Part shown: positions 55,842 to 64,000 of the stretch, in pieces
Position numbering within the stretch: position 1 is the first letter of the stretch
Layout of the letters: each line of letters begins with the position of its first letter
NCBI GenBank assembly: GCA_030694965.1
Contig: JAUYTZ010000025.1
Location: forward strand, 62,001 to 126,000
Reading direction: 5' to 3'
Origin: Candidatus Paracaedibacteraceae bacterium
GTDB lineage: Bacteria > Pseudomonadota > Alphaproteobacteria > Paracaedibacterales > CAIOTO01
Length of the DNA stretch: 64,000 nt
The notes under the pieces: generated by a model
What the model saw: only the letters and a program-made list of their open reading frames with translations
What the model was told of the DNA's origin: nothing
Database searches by the model: none
Program-made: the position numbers and the translations under genes

Positions 55842-55919
55842 AATACGCTCTTATTTTACCGTGATTTATCTGTACAACCTTATCATGTACCTCATATTTT
55901 TTATAGTTCAATATTTTCC

Positions 55920-57143
55920 TCATTTACTTTCTCTTTTCTGTGAAAGCCAAGCGTTGTATTGCAGTTCAAACATGCCTGAAGACAGTTTTCCTTTTAATTT
56001 TTTAATAATTAATTCCTCTGTTTCCTTAGGATCAGAGTTCATAAGCGTATCTATTCCTTTTTGAAATTTCTTTGCTAAAAATTGATCTTTCGCCTCGCTC
56101 TCTTTTCTTCGTTCTTCTTTTTGCTGACTTTTAAATTTTTCATTTTCCTCTGAATCAATATCAACCATTGTTCGAGCAAATTTTTGTTTATACTCACTTG
56201 TTGGAAAATCAGCACCAAACACTAAATTTATCATCCTATCACCAACAGCTTCATCAAGAGTAAAAACAGAAGTCGCTATTTCTGTATAAGGATACCTAAA
56301 AGGCAAATCTAAATGTCTACCATATAAAATTTTCCACTCATTAATGTTATTTCCTTCCCACTGCGAACCCAACACAGCAGATTCTTCTATAATTTTTTCA
56401 CGCATTGCCATTAACGCCAGAATCGCAGCGTCTGCAGAATCGTCTTTATTAGAAAACTGTGCATCATTGCTTTTCAGCTGCTTTATTGCCATAAATGAAT
56501 CATTAACATTAACTAAGTATCGGACAAAAGAATTTTTATACTTTTCTAGCAATGAAAAATTATCCAATATAATTTTCTTATTTAATCCAGCGCTTAAGCT
56601 CGCCAGCTCCTTAAAATCACCCATTTTATATTGCATAAAATGAACCAATTCGTGGACAATAATATGCTTAACTTCATAAATATACCCGGCCTCACTGTAT
56701 TTTTCAGCAAAGAATTTTGCTTTTTCTCGGTCAAAAAATAAAGCAGTCTTATTTGAAATCTTCTGCTTTAGCTGCTCACATGATTCATAATTTTTATTAC
56801 ATAGTAAATTTAGTGATTCCTTTTCAAATACATCAGAAAATATAAAAGTTAAAACATTATCCTTCACATGCGTACTTGTGCCACCTTGCGCATCTTTTAT
56901 AAAACATATCTTCACAAAAAGGTTGTTTCGATTTCCTTCTGAACTTGCATCACTGTCACTCACTATTGAATTATCCACATCATTTTCTATTATAAAGATT
57001 TTACCAAATTGCGAGGGAGGCCCTTTTTCATGCATACTTTTTGTACTGTTAAATTCTAGTTGCACTATTTCTTTTAGTGATTTATCTCCATAAACAATCA
57101 AGTCAAGCGCTTTTTCAATACACTTTTTCACTTGGCCATGCAC
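55920..57143 (-). CDS. Putative zinc metalloprotease (HELVH motif), detached from its signal peptide
   Basis: 407 residues. The zincin motif H164-E-L-V-H168 occurs in EVKHIIVHELVHFMQYKMGD, preceded by a short strand, as in gluzincin/metzincin-type peptidases. A possible third ligand is the Glu or Asp in VFTLDEAVGDRMINLV, which also has an antitoxin-like D-E-A-V spacing typical of gluzincins; not certain. The C-terminal 65 residues are charged and helical (EENEKFKSQQKEERRKESEA). The frame starts without a signal peptide, but the upstream piece at 57128-57334 supplies one in another frame. Together they suggest one exported peptidase split by a frameshift near 57135. The protein looks divergent: the family is not resolved. 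Confidence 0.6.
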   Translation of the reverse strand: MHGQVKKCIEKALDLIVYGDKSLKEIVQLEFNSTKSMHEKGPPSQFGKIFIIENDVDNSIVSDSDASSEGNRNNLFVKICFIKDAQGGTSTHVKDNVLTFIFSDVFEKESLNLLCNKNYESCEQLKQKISNKTALFFDREKAKFFAEKYSEAGYIYEVKHIIVHELVHFMQYKMGDFKELASLSAGLNKKIILDNFSLLEKYKNSFVRYLVNVNDSFMAIKQLKSNDAQFSNKDDSADAAILALMAMREKIIEESAVLGSQWEGNNINEWKILYGRHLDLPFRYPYTEIATSVFTLDEAVGDRMINLVFGADFPTSEYKQKFARTMVDIDSEENEKFKSQQKEERRKESEAKDQFLAKKFQKGIDTLMNSDPKETEELIIKKLKGKLSSGMFELQYNAWLSQKRESK

Positions 57144-57334
57144 AAAATTTTAAAACCAAGATAACATCGCAGTTCTTCTTTAAAAGAAACTTCAGAGTAA
57201 ACTTCTTCGCTCTCAGAGCTAAAGATAAGTGCACTCGGCACACAAATGAACACTAAAATTATAAAAAGCTTAATTGAAAAAAATTTACAAACTATTGAAA
57301 AAAATTTACAAACTTTCGCTAATTTAATATTCAT
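57128..57334 (-). pseudogene. Signal-peptide fragment of the metalloprotease, frameshifted
   Basis: 68 residues: MNIKLAKVCKFFSIVCKFFS, then IKLFIILVFICVPSALIFSS, an acidic stretch and EELRCYLGFKILCMAK-stop. The 15-base overlap with the next frame (VHGQVKKCIEKAL) lies at GGTTTTAAAATTTTGTG (minus strand), an A/T-run where one extra base joins the two as GFKI-(x)-VHGQVKK. A 21-bp tandem duplication (ATTGAAAAAAATTTACAAACT twice, near 57272-57315) repeats VCKFFSI in the signal region. Confidence 0.55.
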
Positions 57335-57409
57335 CACATACATTTTATTAACAACCAAACATTCAAAATATAATTTATAATTGGTATCATATATTAAAAC
57401 ATTACTCAA

Positions 57410-57890
57410 ATTAAATTAATACATTATTGTTCAATTATATAACATACACGCAAAAGTAGATCTGACCCGCCTGTCTAGCGATTCTATGCACGAAACAATG
57501 CGTAATGCAAAAAATTAAATAAAAATTAATTATCTTTGCGTTATAGTATTGCGCCATAAATAATATTTAAGAAATATTATAATGTTTTTTATAATTTTAT
57601 TGTTCTTGTTATTTTTGATATACAGATAAAACATACAGCGCACGAACAAGAAAAAGTTTCACAAAAAACACCTTTCACCAATTGCTATTTGATTACTCAA
57701 CGGACATATCTAAAATGGTTGTGGGTGAATGGTTGAAAGCCTTAGATATAGCGCATTTAAAAAATGTGACATGATGGCTCAACCTTTAAAATTGCCATAA
57801 AAATACCTACCTGGCGCCTAATAAATTAGCACAAGAATTAGGCATGTATCGCATAAAAAAATACGTATACGACAGTCCTACTTCTTTTGC
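57410..57890. other. Intergenic region with possible gene remnant
   Basis: 481 bp. Frames without usable starts between 57583 and 57890 read like protein pieces (FHQLLFDYSTDISKMVVGEW, and KLAQELGMYRIKKYVYDSPT), interrupted by stops. I take this as a decayed gene of unknown type on the plus strand. The first 170 bp are AT-rich and featureless. Confidence 0.3.
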
Positions 57891-58961
57891 TTAACTTTCT
57901 TCATTCACCGTTTTCATCAGCATTTTAAACTGTGGATCTTGGCTATAAATCGCTGTGTTTGGCGCACTTTTTTCAAAGGTGTCTGTACGATAAAAAAGCG
58001 AATATATGGTTTGATAACCGCCCATACAATTTTTCACATCTGATAAAATATAATCCATCTCAGAATGGCCGCGCTTTCGAAATTGTCCCGTTAAGTGGGA
58101 AAAGCTGCTAACTAACCCAAACAAATAATCTACTTTTTTTCCATTTTCAATAAGTCTTATAAAGACAGGTGACCCACTGGTTCCTGGCAAAGCCAAACCA
58201 AAAGGCTTGCTTCCATCTGCGTGCCAGTTTTGTGTTGCCTCGTAAGATCTAATAATTTCTTCCGGGTCTGTTGGTTCGGGTTTTATTGCGCGTTTTAATA
58301 TTTTAAAAAAAACAGAACTTTCTTGCAAATAACGAGAGGATTTTATTTCCTCTGCGTCATCTGACCGACTAAAATAGGTGTCCCGCTCATATAAGCGAAA
58401 AGCACGCCTTGTAACAGGTATGCCGCCCCAGCTGAACACACTGGGTTTTAAGTCTGCCGTCCCATACGTTACAACCGTCATAAGGGCATTACTTGGAATT
58501 ATTGCTTTTTGAAAAAGAACTGCGGGAGTAATTCCCTCGATAGGTGTTACTAGCCTTAAAAACGCAAAATCAAATTTACCTTGGCGCTTATTAGCTTTTT
58601 CAAAATAACGCGGGTCCATCAATACGTGGGAAGCCTGTCCCATTCTTGTTTGGTTGCGGCCTTTAAAGTAAACGTTAATAGTTGTGATCGGCATTGCCAT
58701 AATGCCATGCTTAGTTTCAGTTGGATTAAGCTTATTTACAATTGCTTCAATACCATGCGCCGCGGTAAGCACAATATTAGGGGCCACCAAAACACCTGTC
58801 ATCGTTACACCAGCTTTACTATCAATAACAGCACAAGCGGCATTAAATTCAGGCGCCTCAAATGAAAGTTCTACATAATCATCGTGATTATGAATTGTGT
58901 CTGGAACAATTGCATAGCTAGCAGAAAAAAAGAAATAAAAAACAAGTAAAAATTTTATCAT
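57891..58961 (-). CDS. Exported trypsin-like serine protease (S1-type fold)
   Basis: 356 residues from ATG 58961; the frame is open nine codons further. Signal peptide MIKFLLVFYFFFSASYA. The catalytic triad is readable: H69 in NIVLTAAHGIEAI, D131 in GKFDFAFLRLVTP, S262 in LALPGTSGSPVFIRL (family G-x-S-G-S-P). A 40-residue charged insertion follows the Asp domain (FRLYERDTYFSRSDDAEEIK). Probably active in the periplasm or outside. It lies next to an exported metalloprotease, though the 481-bp gap suggests separate transcription. Confidence 0.85.
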   Translation of the reverse strand: MIKFLLVFYFFFSASYAIVPDTIHNHDDYVELSFEAPEFNAACAVIDSKAGVTMTGVLVAPNIVLTAAHGIEAIVNKLNPTETKHGIMAMPITTINVYFKGRNQTRMGQASHVLMDPRYFEKANKRQGKFDFAFLRLVTPIEGITPAVLFQKAIIPSNALMTVVTYGTADLKPSVFSWGGIPVTRRAFRLYERDTYFSRSDDAEEIKSSRYLQESSVFFKILKRAIKPEPTDPEEIIRSYEATQNWHADGSKPFGLALPGTSGSPVFIRLIENGKKVDYLFGLVSSFSHLTGQFRKRGHSEMDYILSDVKNCMGGYQTIYSLFYRTDTFEKSAPNTAIYSQDPQFKMLMKTVNEES

Positions 58962-58988
58962 AAAACATTCTGTTTGTATTTTACACAT

Positions 58989-59211
58989 TCAGCGTAGCAT
59001 GGTTTTTTGCGCATCGCATGTTTTATTATTTGCTAAAGCATGTGCTCACATGCAACGAAAATGAAGAGCATTTATGTTTAATTTTTAAAGATTTCTTAAA
59101 TCTAATTTAAAAATTCACATTAAACAATATCAACCTGTTTATTTTTTGTTAACATTTTATCCGTTAAAATGATCGTATGAAATAATATTTACAAATAGTT
59201 TGGTTTTTTGA
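58989..59211. promoter_or_regulatory. Divergent promoter region of the sensor-transporter operon
   Basis: 223 bp between the serine protease (minus) and the aldolase operon (plus). It is very AT-rich; TTAACATTT at about 59149-59157 and TAAAATG at 59164-59170 could form part of a -35/-10 pair, but the assignment is weak. No operator palindrome recognised. Confidence 0.25.
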
Positions 59212-60165
59212 ATGAATATGCATAGTAAGATCATTGACTGCACATTTCGTGATGGCGGATATTACACGGATTGGCACTTTGACAAATCGCTTGTTGAAGA
59301 GACTTTAGATGTATTATCAAGACTTCCCGTTGAATATGTGGAAATTGGTTTTCGCAAATACAAAGATAAAAATGAGTTAGGTCCAAATCTTTACACCACA
59401 GAAGAATACATAAATAGCTTGGTTATTCCTAAAGGCCAAAAAATCGCCTTGATGCTTACATTAAAAGATTTTGATGGTTACACAAATGAAGAAATAATTT
59501 CTGTTTTAATCCCAAAAAAAGACAGCCGTGTTGATTTAATTCGCGTTGGCGTTGACATATCTATGATTGAAAAGGGCATTGATGTTTGCCTTGGAATTCA
59601 AAGATTAGGCTATGCGGTTTCGATTAATCTTATTCACCTTACAGATTTTTCTTTGGATTATATTAAATCTTCGCTTGAGCATATTAAAAAAACAAAGTTT
59701 GATATGGTTTATTTAGCTGACACATTTGGCAATATTTTGCCTGAAGCGCTTGCTACCATAATTGATTGTACACGAGAGTTTTCCAAAAGTGAGCTTGGAT
59801 TTCACGCACATAATAACAGAGGCCTCGCTTTAGAAAATACATTTTGTGCCATTTCCAAAGGTGTTACATGGATTGATTCAACATTAACAGGCATTGGCCG
59901 CGGCGCTGGAAATATTTCAACAGAAACATTGCTTATTGAATTGGATGGCAGACACAAACTTAATCTAGACTTCCAAGAACTTTTTCGCCTAAATGAAACG
60001 TATTTTATCCCAATGCGTGAAAAATGCAGGTGGGGTTACAATGCGTATTATCACTTTGGGTCTTTCCATGGTGCACATCCAACCCACATACAAAGTTTAT
60101 TAGCAAATTCCGCGTTAACTATTAAAGAAAAGATTGAATTTATTAAAACAGGTAAAACATCATGA
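59212..60165 (+). CDS. HMGL-like (DRE-TIM) aldolase family protein
   Basis: 317 residues. The metal-site motif DCTFRDGGYYTDWHFDKSLV near residue 9, YVEIGFR, the HxHN motif in GFHAHNNRGLAL, and DSTLTGIGRGAGNISTETLL are all typical of HMG-CoA lyase-like TIM barrels (4-hydroxy-2-oxovalerate aldolase, homocitrate synthase relatives). It lacks the C-terminal DmpG communication domain, so it is a short version of unknown substrate. The stop overlaps the next start (ATGATG), so it is co-translated with a substrate-binding protein. Metabolic role not known. Confidence 0.8.
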   Translation: MNMHSKIIDCTFRDGGYYTDWHFDKSLVEETLDVLSRLPVEYVEIGFRKYKDKNELGPNLYTTEEYINSLVIPKGQKIALMLTLKDFDGYTNEEIISVLIPKKDSRVDLIRVGVDISMIEKGIDVCLGIQRLGYAVSINLIHLTDFSLDYIKSSLEHIKKTKFDMVYLADTFGNILPEALATIIDCTREFSKSELGFHAHNNRGLALENTFCAISKGVTWIDSTLTGIGRGAGNISTETLLIELDGRHKLNLDFQELFRLNETYFIPMREKCRWGYNAYYHFGSFHGAHPTHIQSLLANSALTIKEKIEFIKTGKTS

Positions 60166-61259
60166 TGCAGCTAAGGTTAAAAATGTTTTTTATTGTTAAA
60201 AAAATAGGTCAGTCTTCAAAAAATTTTATAAACGGGATTTCTATTGTTTTAGCCTTATTGCTATGTATTCAAAGTTTTGCTGACGACATGCTTTTTGCAT
60301 CCGAAAAAGGAAATGCGCCCAAAACAATCTATATGATTCACTGGGTAAAATTAGGAAGAACAAAAATTGGTGAATCGTTTATCCAGTATTTTAAAGAAAA
60401 AAATTACAATGTTAAGTTCGTTGAACGATTTGCCATGCAAGATAAGAAAAAAATACAAGAATACATAAAAGAAATACGCGAAACAAAACCAGATTTAATT
60501 TATGTGTACAGTACAACTGGTGTTTTGGAATTGGCAGGTCCCCATGATGCTACTGATAAATCACAATACATAACAGATATTCCTATTATAGCAGCTGCCC
60601 ACTCGGAACCTGTTACATCAAAAATTTTGAAAAAAATAGGGGTGCCAACTGGTCGAAATGTTACCGGAGTAGGACACCATATTCCAGCAAACATGATTTA
60701 TAACATCATGGAACAATACATAGCACCTATAAAAAAAGTATGCATTTTAATTAGCGATGAATTAAACGCCAAAGGAAGCGCTGGAAATTTAATGGGACTT
60801 GAAGGCGAGAAAAAATTTACATCTAAGCTTTTTTATCACGAACTCGTTGACAAAAAAGTTACTGATTCATCCATAGAAAACAATGTTCTTGGAATACTAA
60901 AAGAAAAACCAGACATTATTTATCTGCCAAGTGATGGAAACAGTGAAGCCAATATAGCTAAAATTATACAATCTTTTGCAAAGCATAGAGAAATTCATTC
61001 AGCACCTATTTTTACAACTCTTGAATCAATGGTCACAACACCAGGGTCTTGCACCTTTTCACTTTTCACGAGCTATAACGTGATGGGAATCATGGCAGCG
61101 TTTAAAGCAGAACAAATACTTTATGATAATAAAAAAGTAACTGAGATTCCATACGAACTGGGCTCTCAAATGAACCTTGCTATTCGCGGCGACACAATGC
61201 GGGCTTTAAAGGCATATCCAAAAATGTCTTTACTTGAAACAGCTGATATTTTTGAGTAG
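60162..61259 (+). CDS. ABC_sub_bind (TrpX-like) periplasmic-binding-protein family protein
   Basis: 365 residues with an N-terminal membrane/signal segment (NGISIVLALLLCIQSFADD) after about 25 basic/polar residues. The two-lobe fold follows: TIYMIHWVKLGRTKIGESFI, TKPDLIYVYSTTGVLE, DIPIIAAAHSEPVTSKIL, NVTGVGHHIPANMIYNIMEQ, KKVCILISDEL, KPDIIYLPSDGNSEANIAKI, FTTLESMVTTPG. This is the ABC_sub_bind family, often coupled to sensors or transporters. No ABC permease or ATPase lies beside it; instead the gene is followed by a sensor-MFS fusion. Ligand unknown. Confidence 0.82.
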   Translation: MMQLRLKMFFIVKKIGQSSKNFINGISIVLALLLCIQSFADDMLFASEKGNAPKTIYMIHWVKLGRTKIGESFIQYFKEKNYNVKFVERFAMQDKKKIQEYIKEIRETKPDLIYVYSTTGVLELAGPHDATDKSQYITDIPIIAAAHSEPVTSKILKKIGVPTGRNVTGVGHHIPANMIYNIMEQYIAPIKKVCILISDELNAKGSAGNLMGLEGEKKFTSKLFYHELVDKKVTDSSIENNVLGILKEKPDIIYLPSDGNSEANIAKIIQSFAKHREIHSAPIFTTLESMVTTPGSCTFSLFTSYNVMGIMAAFKAEQILYDNKKVTEIPYELGSQMNLAIRGDTMRALKAYPKMSLLETADIFE

Positions 61260-61269
61260 GAATAATAAC

Positions 61270-63405
61270 ATGTCAAATAAAAACGCTATTGTTAACTTTT
61301 TTAAAACAAGTATATTTAAAGTTATTTTATATTTTATTGTATCCAATTTAACGATTGGCGGGGCGCTCTATTTCTATCATATTGAGGCGCAACAAAAACG
61401 ATTATTTGAGGAAATATCAAATAAAGCAAAAACGATTGGCTCTTCTGTTGAAAACCTAATAGACAAGGCAATGATTGTTGGTATTCCCTTAGATGAAATG
61501 CATGGAAAAACAGATTATTTAAACAGAAAAGTTAAAGAATCGAAAGAGTTGCAGTATATTTTCATAACCGATGCAAATGGTATTGTGTTGGGTAAGAACG
61601 ACGATGCACCTGATACATTGCGCGGAACATTTAAAAATTTTGCAGAAAATATTGACAAAAATAAAAAAGAAATAAAGCCCTTTCAAGCATTTTCTTATTT
61701 CAACATTGCCCTACCTATTATTATTGAAAAGGAAAAATTTAGAAAAATTGAACAACAAAAAAAACCTGAAGAATCTGTTTCTGGATATGTTCATTTGGGG
61801 GTATCACTACAATCTGTTCAAAACAGCATATCTGACATCTTTTTTGATATCGCCATTATTTTGTTTGTGTCGATTGTAATTGGGTATGAGTTTTTAAGGT
61901 TCACCTTTTTAAATTATGTGATAACACCTGTTGAAGATTTATTGTCAGCCGTTTCCCGAATGGCCAAGGGGGACGTGACCCTTATTGCATCAATTCGCGG
62001 AGAAACAGAGCTTTACAATAGTTTAAAAAAATTAAATAATCTTGCCTCTGATTATTCGATACGATTTTATCACATTCTGTTGGATTATACGAAAATCTCA
62101 AAAGAAAACCCATTGTATGCGCTTGTTGATGATACGGTTTCTGAACTCAAAACAAAACTAACAATACAAAGCAATGGAAAACCTGAAATAAACCCATTAG
62201 CGCCCGCTGTTGAAAATATCCGCATAATTATCTTTTTGTGGTTAATATCAGAAGGAATCATGACAACCATAACACCAGGATATACAGGTCAATTTTATTT
62301 AACATCATATCCAGTTTCGAAACAATTTTTTAGCGCACTTCCTGTTATTATCTTTTATATAAGCGCAATGTTAACAGTTCCTTTTGGTCCGTATTTAACA
62401 AATAGATATGGCTTTAGACGCACACTGTTTGCATCTATTATTAGCTACTCTATAGCTTTTATTGTTCTTTTTATCGCACCAAACTCATTTAAACTTATTA
62501 TGTTATGCAGATTATGGTCGGGTTTGAGTTTAGGTATTATCTTTATTATGGTGCAAAACTATATTGCGACCTACTCTACCGCAGAAACACGCGTTAAAAA
62601 CTTTTCGATCTATTCGATCGCAAATGGTTCAGCATACTTATGTGGTATTCCTGTTGGTGGCATATTAATTGACAACGTTGGCTATTCATCTTCATTTTTA
62701 GTGTGCGCACTTATGTCAATTGTGGCTGCTATTTATTGTCTAAAATTTATTGTTGAATATGAGGGCTTTAAGATTAGAAAAAGCGCTGTTAAAATTGTAA
62801 GTCCACTTGATGTCACATTTATACCAGGGCTCGCATCAACAATTATTTGTTTAGGATTTCCCTTACGTTTTTTAACAATTTGTATGACAACCATTTTAGT
62901 TCCAATGCTACTTGCTTCTCTTGGAAACTCATTTTCAATGATTGGTCGTATATTGATGATTTATGGGGTTATGCTATTTTGTATATCTCCTTTTGTTTAT
63001 CGAATTATACGGTTTTTCCCCTCTCCGTTAATTGGCGTATTTGTATCTTTCTTTTTAATTATTATTGCAAACGTGTATCAAGGCTTAACACTATCTACCA
63101 ATGGGGTTATGTTCTCTTTATTCATATTCTCACTTGCAGTTATTTTGCATACATCATCTATATATGCACAATTAAACGTTATTGCAGACAAACAAAAAGA
63201 TGAAGGAAGTCGCGACAAAATTATTGCTCTTTACTTTACATATGAGCGAATAGCCTTTGTTTCAGGGCCAATTGTGTCAAGTCTTTGTATTGCACATTTC
63301 GATTACAGATTAACACTTTTAGGAAGCGCCTTTCTAGTTGCGATTGCTTTCTTTGCATATCTGCTTTTAAACAAAAATAATTCGTCAGCGCTTAAAAGGA
63401 TATAA
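61270..63405 (+). CDS. Cache-like/HAMP sensor fused to an MFS transporter
   Basis: 711 residues from ATG 61270. Layout: TM1 (about 17-37), extracytoplasmic sensor (38-188; ELQYIFITDANGIVLGKNDD is a Cache-like strand), TM2 (about 190-211), HAMP (about 212-262; ITPVEDLLSAVSRMAKGDVT), a cytoplasmic linker (263-315), then a 12-helix MFS domain (316-700; NRYGFRRTLFASIISYSIAF, MLCRLWSGLSLGIIFIMVQN, GIPVGGILIDNVGYSSSFLV). The sensor and HAMP normally precede kinases or chemoreceptors, not transporters. The substrate-binding protein upstream may feed the sensor or the transporter. A fusion of this kind is not one I recognise. Confidence 0.75.
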   Translation: MSNKNAIVNFFKTSIFKVILYFIVSNLTIGGALYFYHIEAQQKRLFEEISNKAKTIGSSVENLIDKAMIVGIPLDEMHGKTDYLNRKVKESKELQYIFITDANGIVLGKNDDAPDTLRGTFKNFAENIDKNKKEIKPFQAFSYFNIALPIIIEKEKFRKIEQQKKPEESVSGYVHLGVSLQSVQNSISDIFFDIAIILFVSIVIGYEFLRFTFLNYVITPVEDLLSAVSRMAKGDVTLIASIRGETELYNSLKKLNNLASDYSIRFYHILLDYTKISKENPLYALVDDTVSELKTKLTIQSNGKPEINPLAPAVENIRIIIFLWLISEGIMTTITPGYTGQFYLTSYPVSKQFFSALPVIIFYISAMLTVPFGPYLTNRYGFRRTLFASIISYSIAFIVLFIAPNSFKLIMLCRLWSGLSLGIIFIMVQNYIATYSTAETRVKNFSIYSIANGSAYLCGIPVGGILIDNVGYSSSFLVCALMSIVAAIYCLKFIVEYEGFKIRKSAVKIVSPLDVTFIPGLASTIICLGFPLRFLTICMTTILVPMLLASLGNSFSMIGRILMIYGVMLFCISPFVYRIIRFFPSPLIGVFVSFFLIIIANVYQGLTLSTNGVMFSLFIFSLAVILHTSSIYAQLNVIADKQKDEGSRDKIIALYFTYERIAFVSGPIVSSLCIAHFDYRLTLLGSAFLVAIAFFAYLLLNKNNSSALKRI

Positions 63406-63408
63406 CTT

Positions 63409-64000
63409 ATGAAATTAGCTCAACGAATATCATTAGTAATGTGTGCTATTGCAATTAGCACAATGACCCTTTTAACGATATTGATGCATTTTAAATATCA
63501 CTCAACACAGGTAAATCTTGTAAATGAACGCTACGGGGTAACAAGTGCCGGAATTTCTCAGCCTTTAAAAAATGCTATTTTGCTTGGTATAAAATTTGAT
63601 AACCTTAGAACTATTTCTGAACTTATTAATGAAGCAAAAAACTTCGATAAAAGTATTTTAGATATCATTGTATTTAAAAATGAGCAAGACACAATCGTGA
63701 CTGCCTTTGAAACATCTAAAAGGGATTTTTCTAAAAATGAAATTGCTTTGTTTTTAAGCGGCATGCGTGCAAGTAAAACAGAACACTGGAAAGGCACCTT
63801 GCCTAATGATATTGGATTTTCTGGGACCACAATAAGAGACGTTGCAAACCAAGATCGCGCTAGCATTCTTATACTTTATGATCTTAAATTATTAAAGAAA
63901 AATGAAGCCGAGGAAATCAACAGTCTTTATAAAAGGCTTTTAATCAGCTTGGTATTCATCATACTTCTTAATTTTATTTCTGGATATAAAAACACCAGAA
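63409..64000 (+). CDS. Membrane sensor protein, truncated by the window edge
   Basis: The first 197 codons: MKLAQRISLVMCAIAISTMT (TM1), an extracytoplasmic domain (about 27-170) similar in layout to the sensor of the preceding protein (PLKNAILLGIKFDNLRTISE, ILDIIVFKNEQDTIVTAFET), and TM2 (ISLVFIILLNFISG). The frame is open at the end, so a HAMP and an output domain (kinase, cyclase or transporter) would follow outside. It starts three bases after the MFS-fusion stop, so it belongs to the same operon. Confidence 0.8.
   Translation, partial: MKLAQRISLVMCAIAISTMTLLTILMHFKYHSTQVNLVNERYGVTSAGISQPLKNAILLGIKFDNLRTISELINEAKNFDKSILDIIVFKNEQDTIVTAFETSKRDFSKNEIALFLSGMRASKTEHWKGTLPNDIGFSGTTIRDVANQDRASILILYDLKLLKKNEAEEINSLYKRLLISLVFIILLNFISGYKNTR

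Noticed and set aside
56971..56979. TTATCCACA as part of a replication origin (also at 35690)
   Set aside because: Single isolated 9-mers far apart, one inside a coding region; no cluster of DnaA boxes or AT-rich unwinding element beside them.

Overview
The window reads as a stretch of the main chromosome of a low-GC, host-associated alphaproteobacterium. The likeliest placement is near the Holosporales or a similar intracellular or protist-symbiont lineage; this is inferred from gene content, with no 16S gene or marker phylogeny. Alphaproteobacterial signs are an HdaA-type DnaA homologue, a CarD-FdxA pair, an RHH_4 ribbon-helix-helix protein, a bamB-der overlap, a PHB-type synthase with a thiolase, and the rsmG-parA-parB order. 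An outer membrane is implied by lpxA, bamB and an autotransporter. Coding density is moderate. AT-rich intergenic stretches carry palindromic or MITE-like repeats and decaying genes.

Layout. 1-900: end of fabZ, then lpxA. 1.0-3.1 kb: decayed secreted or membrane genes. 3.2-4.1 kb: a nucleotidyltransferase/HEPN pair. 4.2-13.8 kb: hemC, secreted proteins including a six-repeat cysteine-pair protein, hemH, der-bamB, tRNA-Arg. 13.9-19.3 kb: four unrecognised or weakly recognised proteins (three clearly exported) around an LPG-synthase-like flippase gene and uppP. 19.4-23.3 kb: rnhB, a CPA2 antiporter, phaC. 23.4-25.7 kb: rsmG, two perfect parS sites, parA-parB. 26.5-35.5 kb: clpX, clpP, an autotransporter, an orphan passenger-like protein, tig, tRNA-Leu; the usual tig-clpP-clpX cluster is split by the surface-protein genes. 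35.7-43.1 kb: small proteins, ccmF, methyltransferases, tRNA-Ser, a CNT nucleoside transporter, a voltage-gated channel. 43.3-46.0 kb: two paralogous secreted proteins with conserved ends and unlike middles. 46.1-48.9 kb: carD, fdxA, ssb, hda. 49.4-55.1 kb: secreted proteins, thiolase, tsaB, rpsO-truB. 55.3-59.0 kb: a Sel1-like secreted protein, a frameshifted HExxH metalloprotease and a trypsin-like serine protease. 59.2-64.0 kb: a tight operon of an HMGL-like aldolase, an ABC_sub_bind protein, a Cache/HAMP-MFS fusion and a second membrane sensor running off the window.

How it fits together. Housekeeping modules (lipid A, heme, outer-membrane assembly, chromosome segregation, proteolysis, translation) are interleaved with about twelve to fifteen exported proteins, most without recognisable domains. 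This resembles an effector or surface repertoire of an intracellular bacterium. The most promising undescribed items are the 59.2-64.0 kb sensor-transporter operon, the constant-end/variable-middle paralogues at 43.3-46.0 kb, an exported protein with the CheD/NTAN1 Cys-His spacing at 13.9 kb, the repeat protein at 7.2 kb, and a MITE-like repeat family. All assignments are by eye from motifs; no database search was run.
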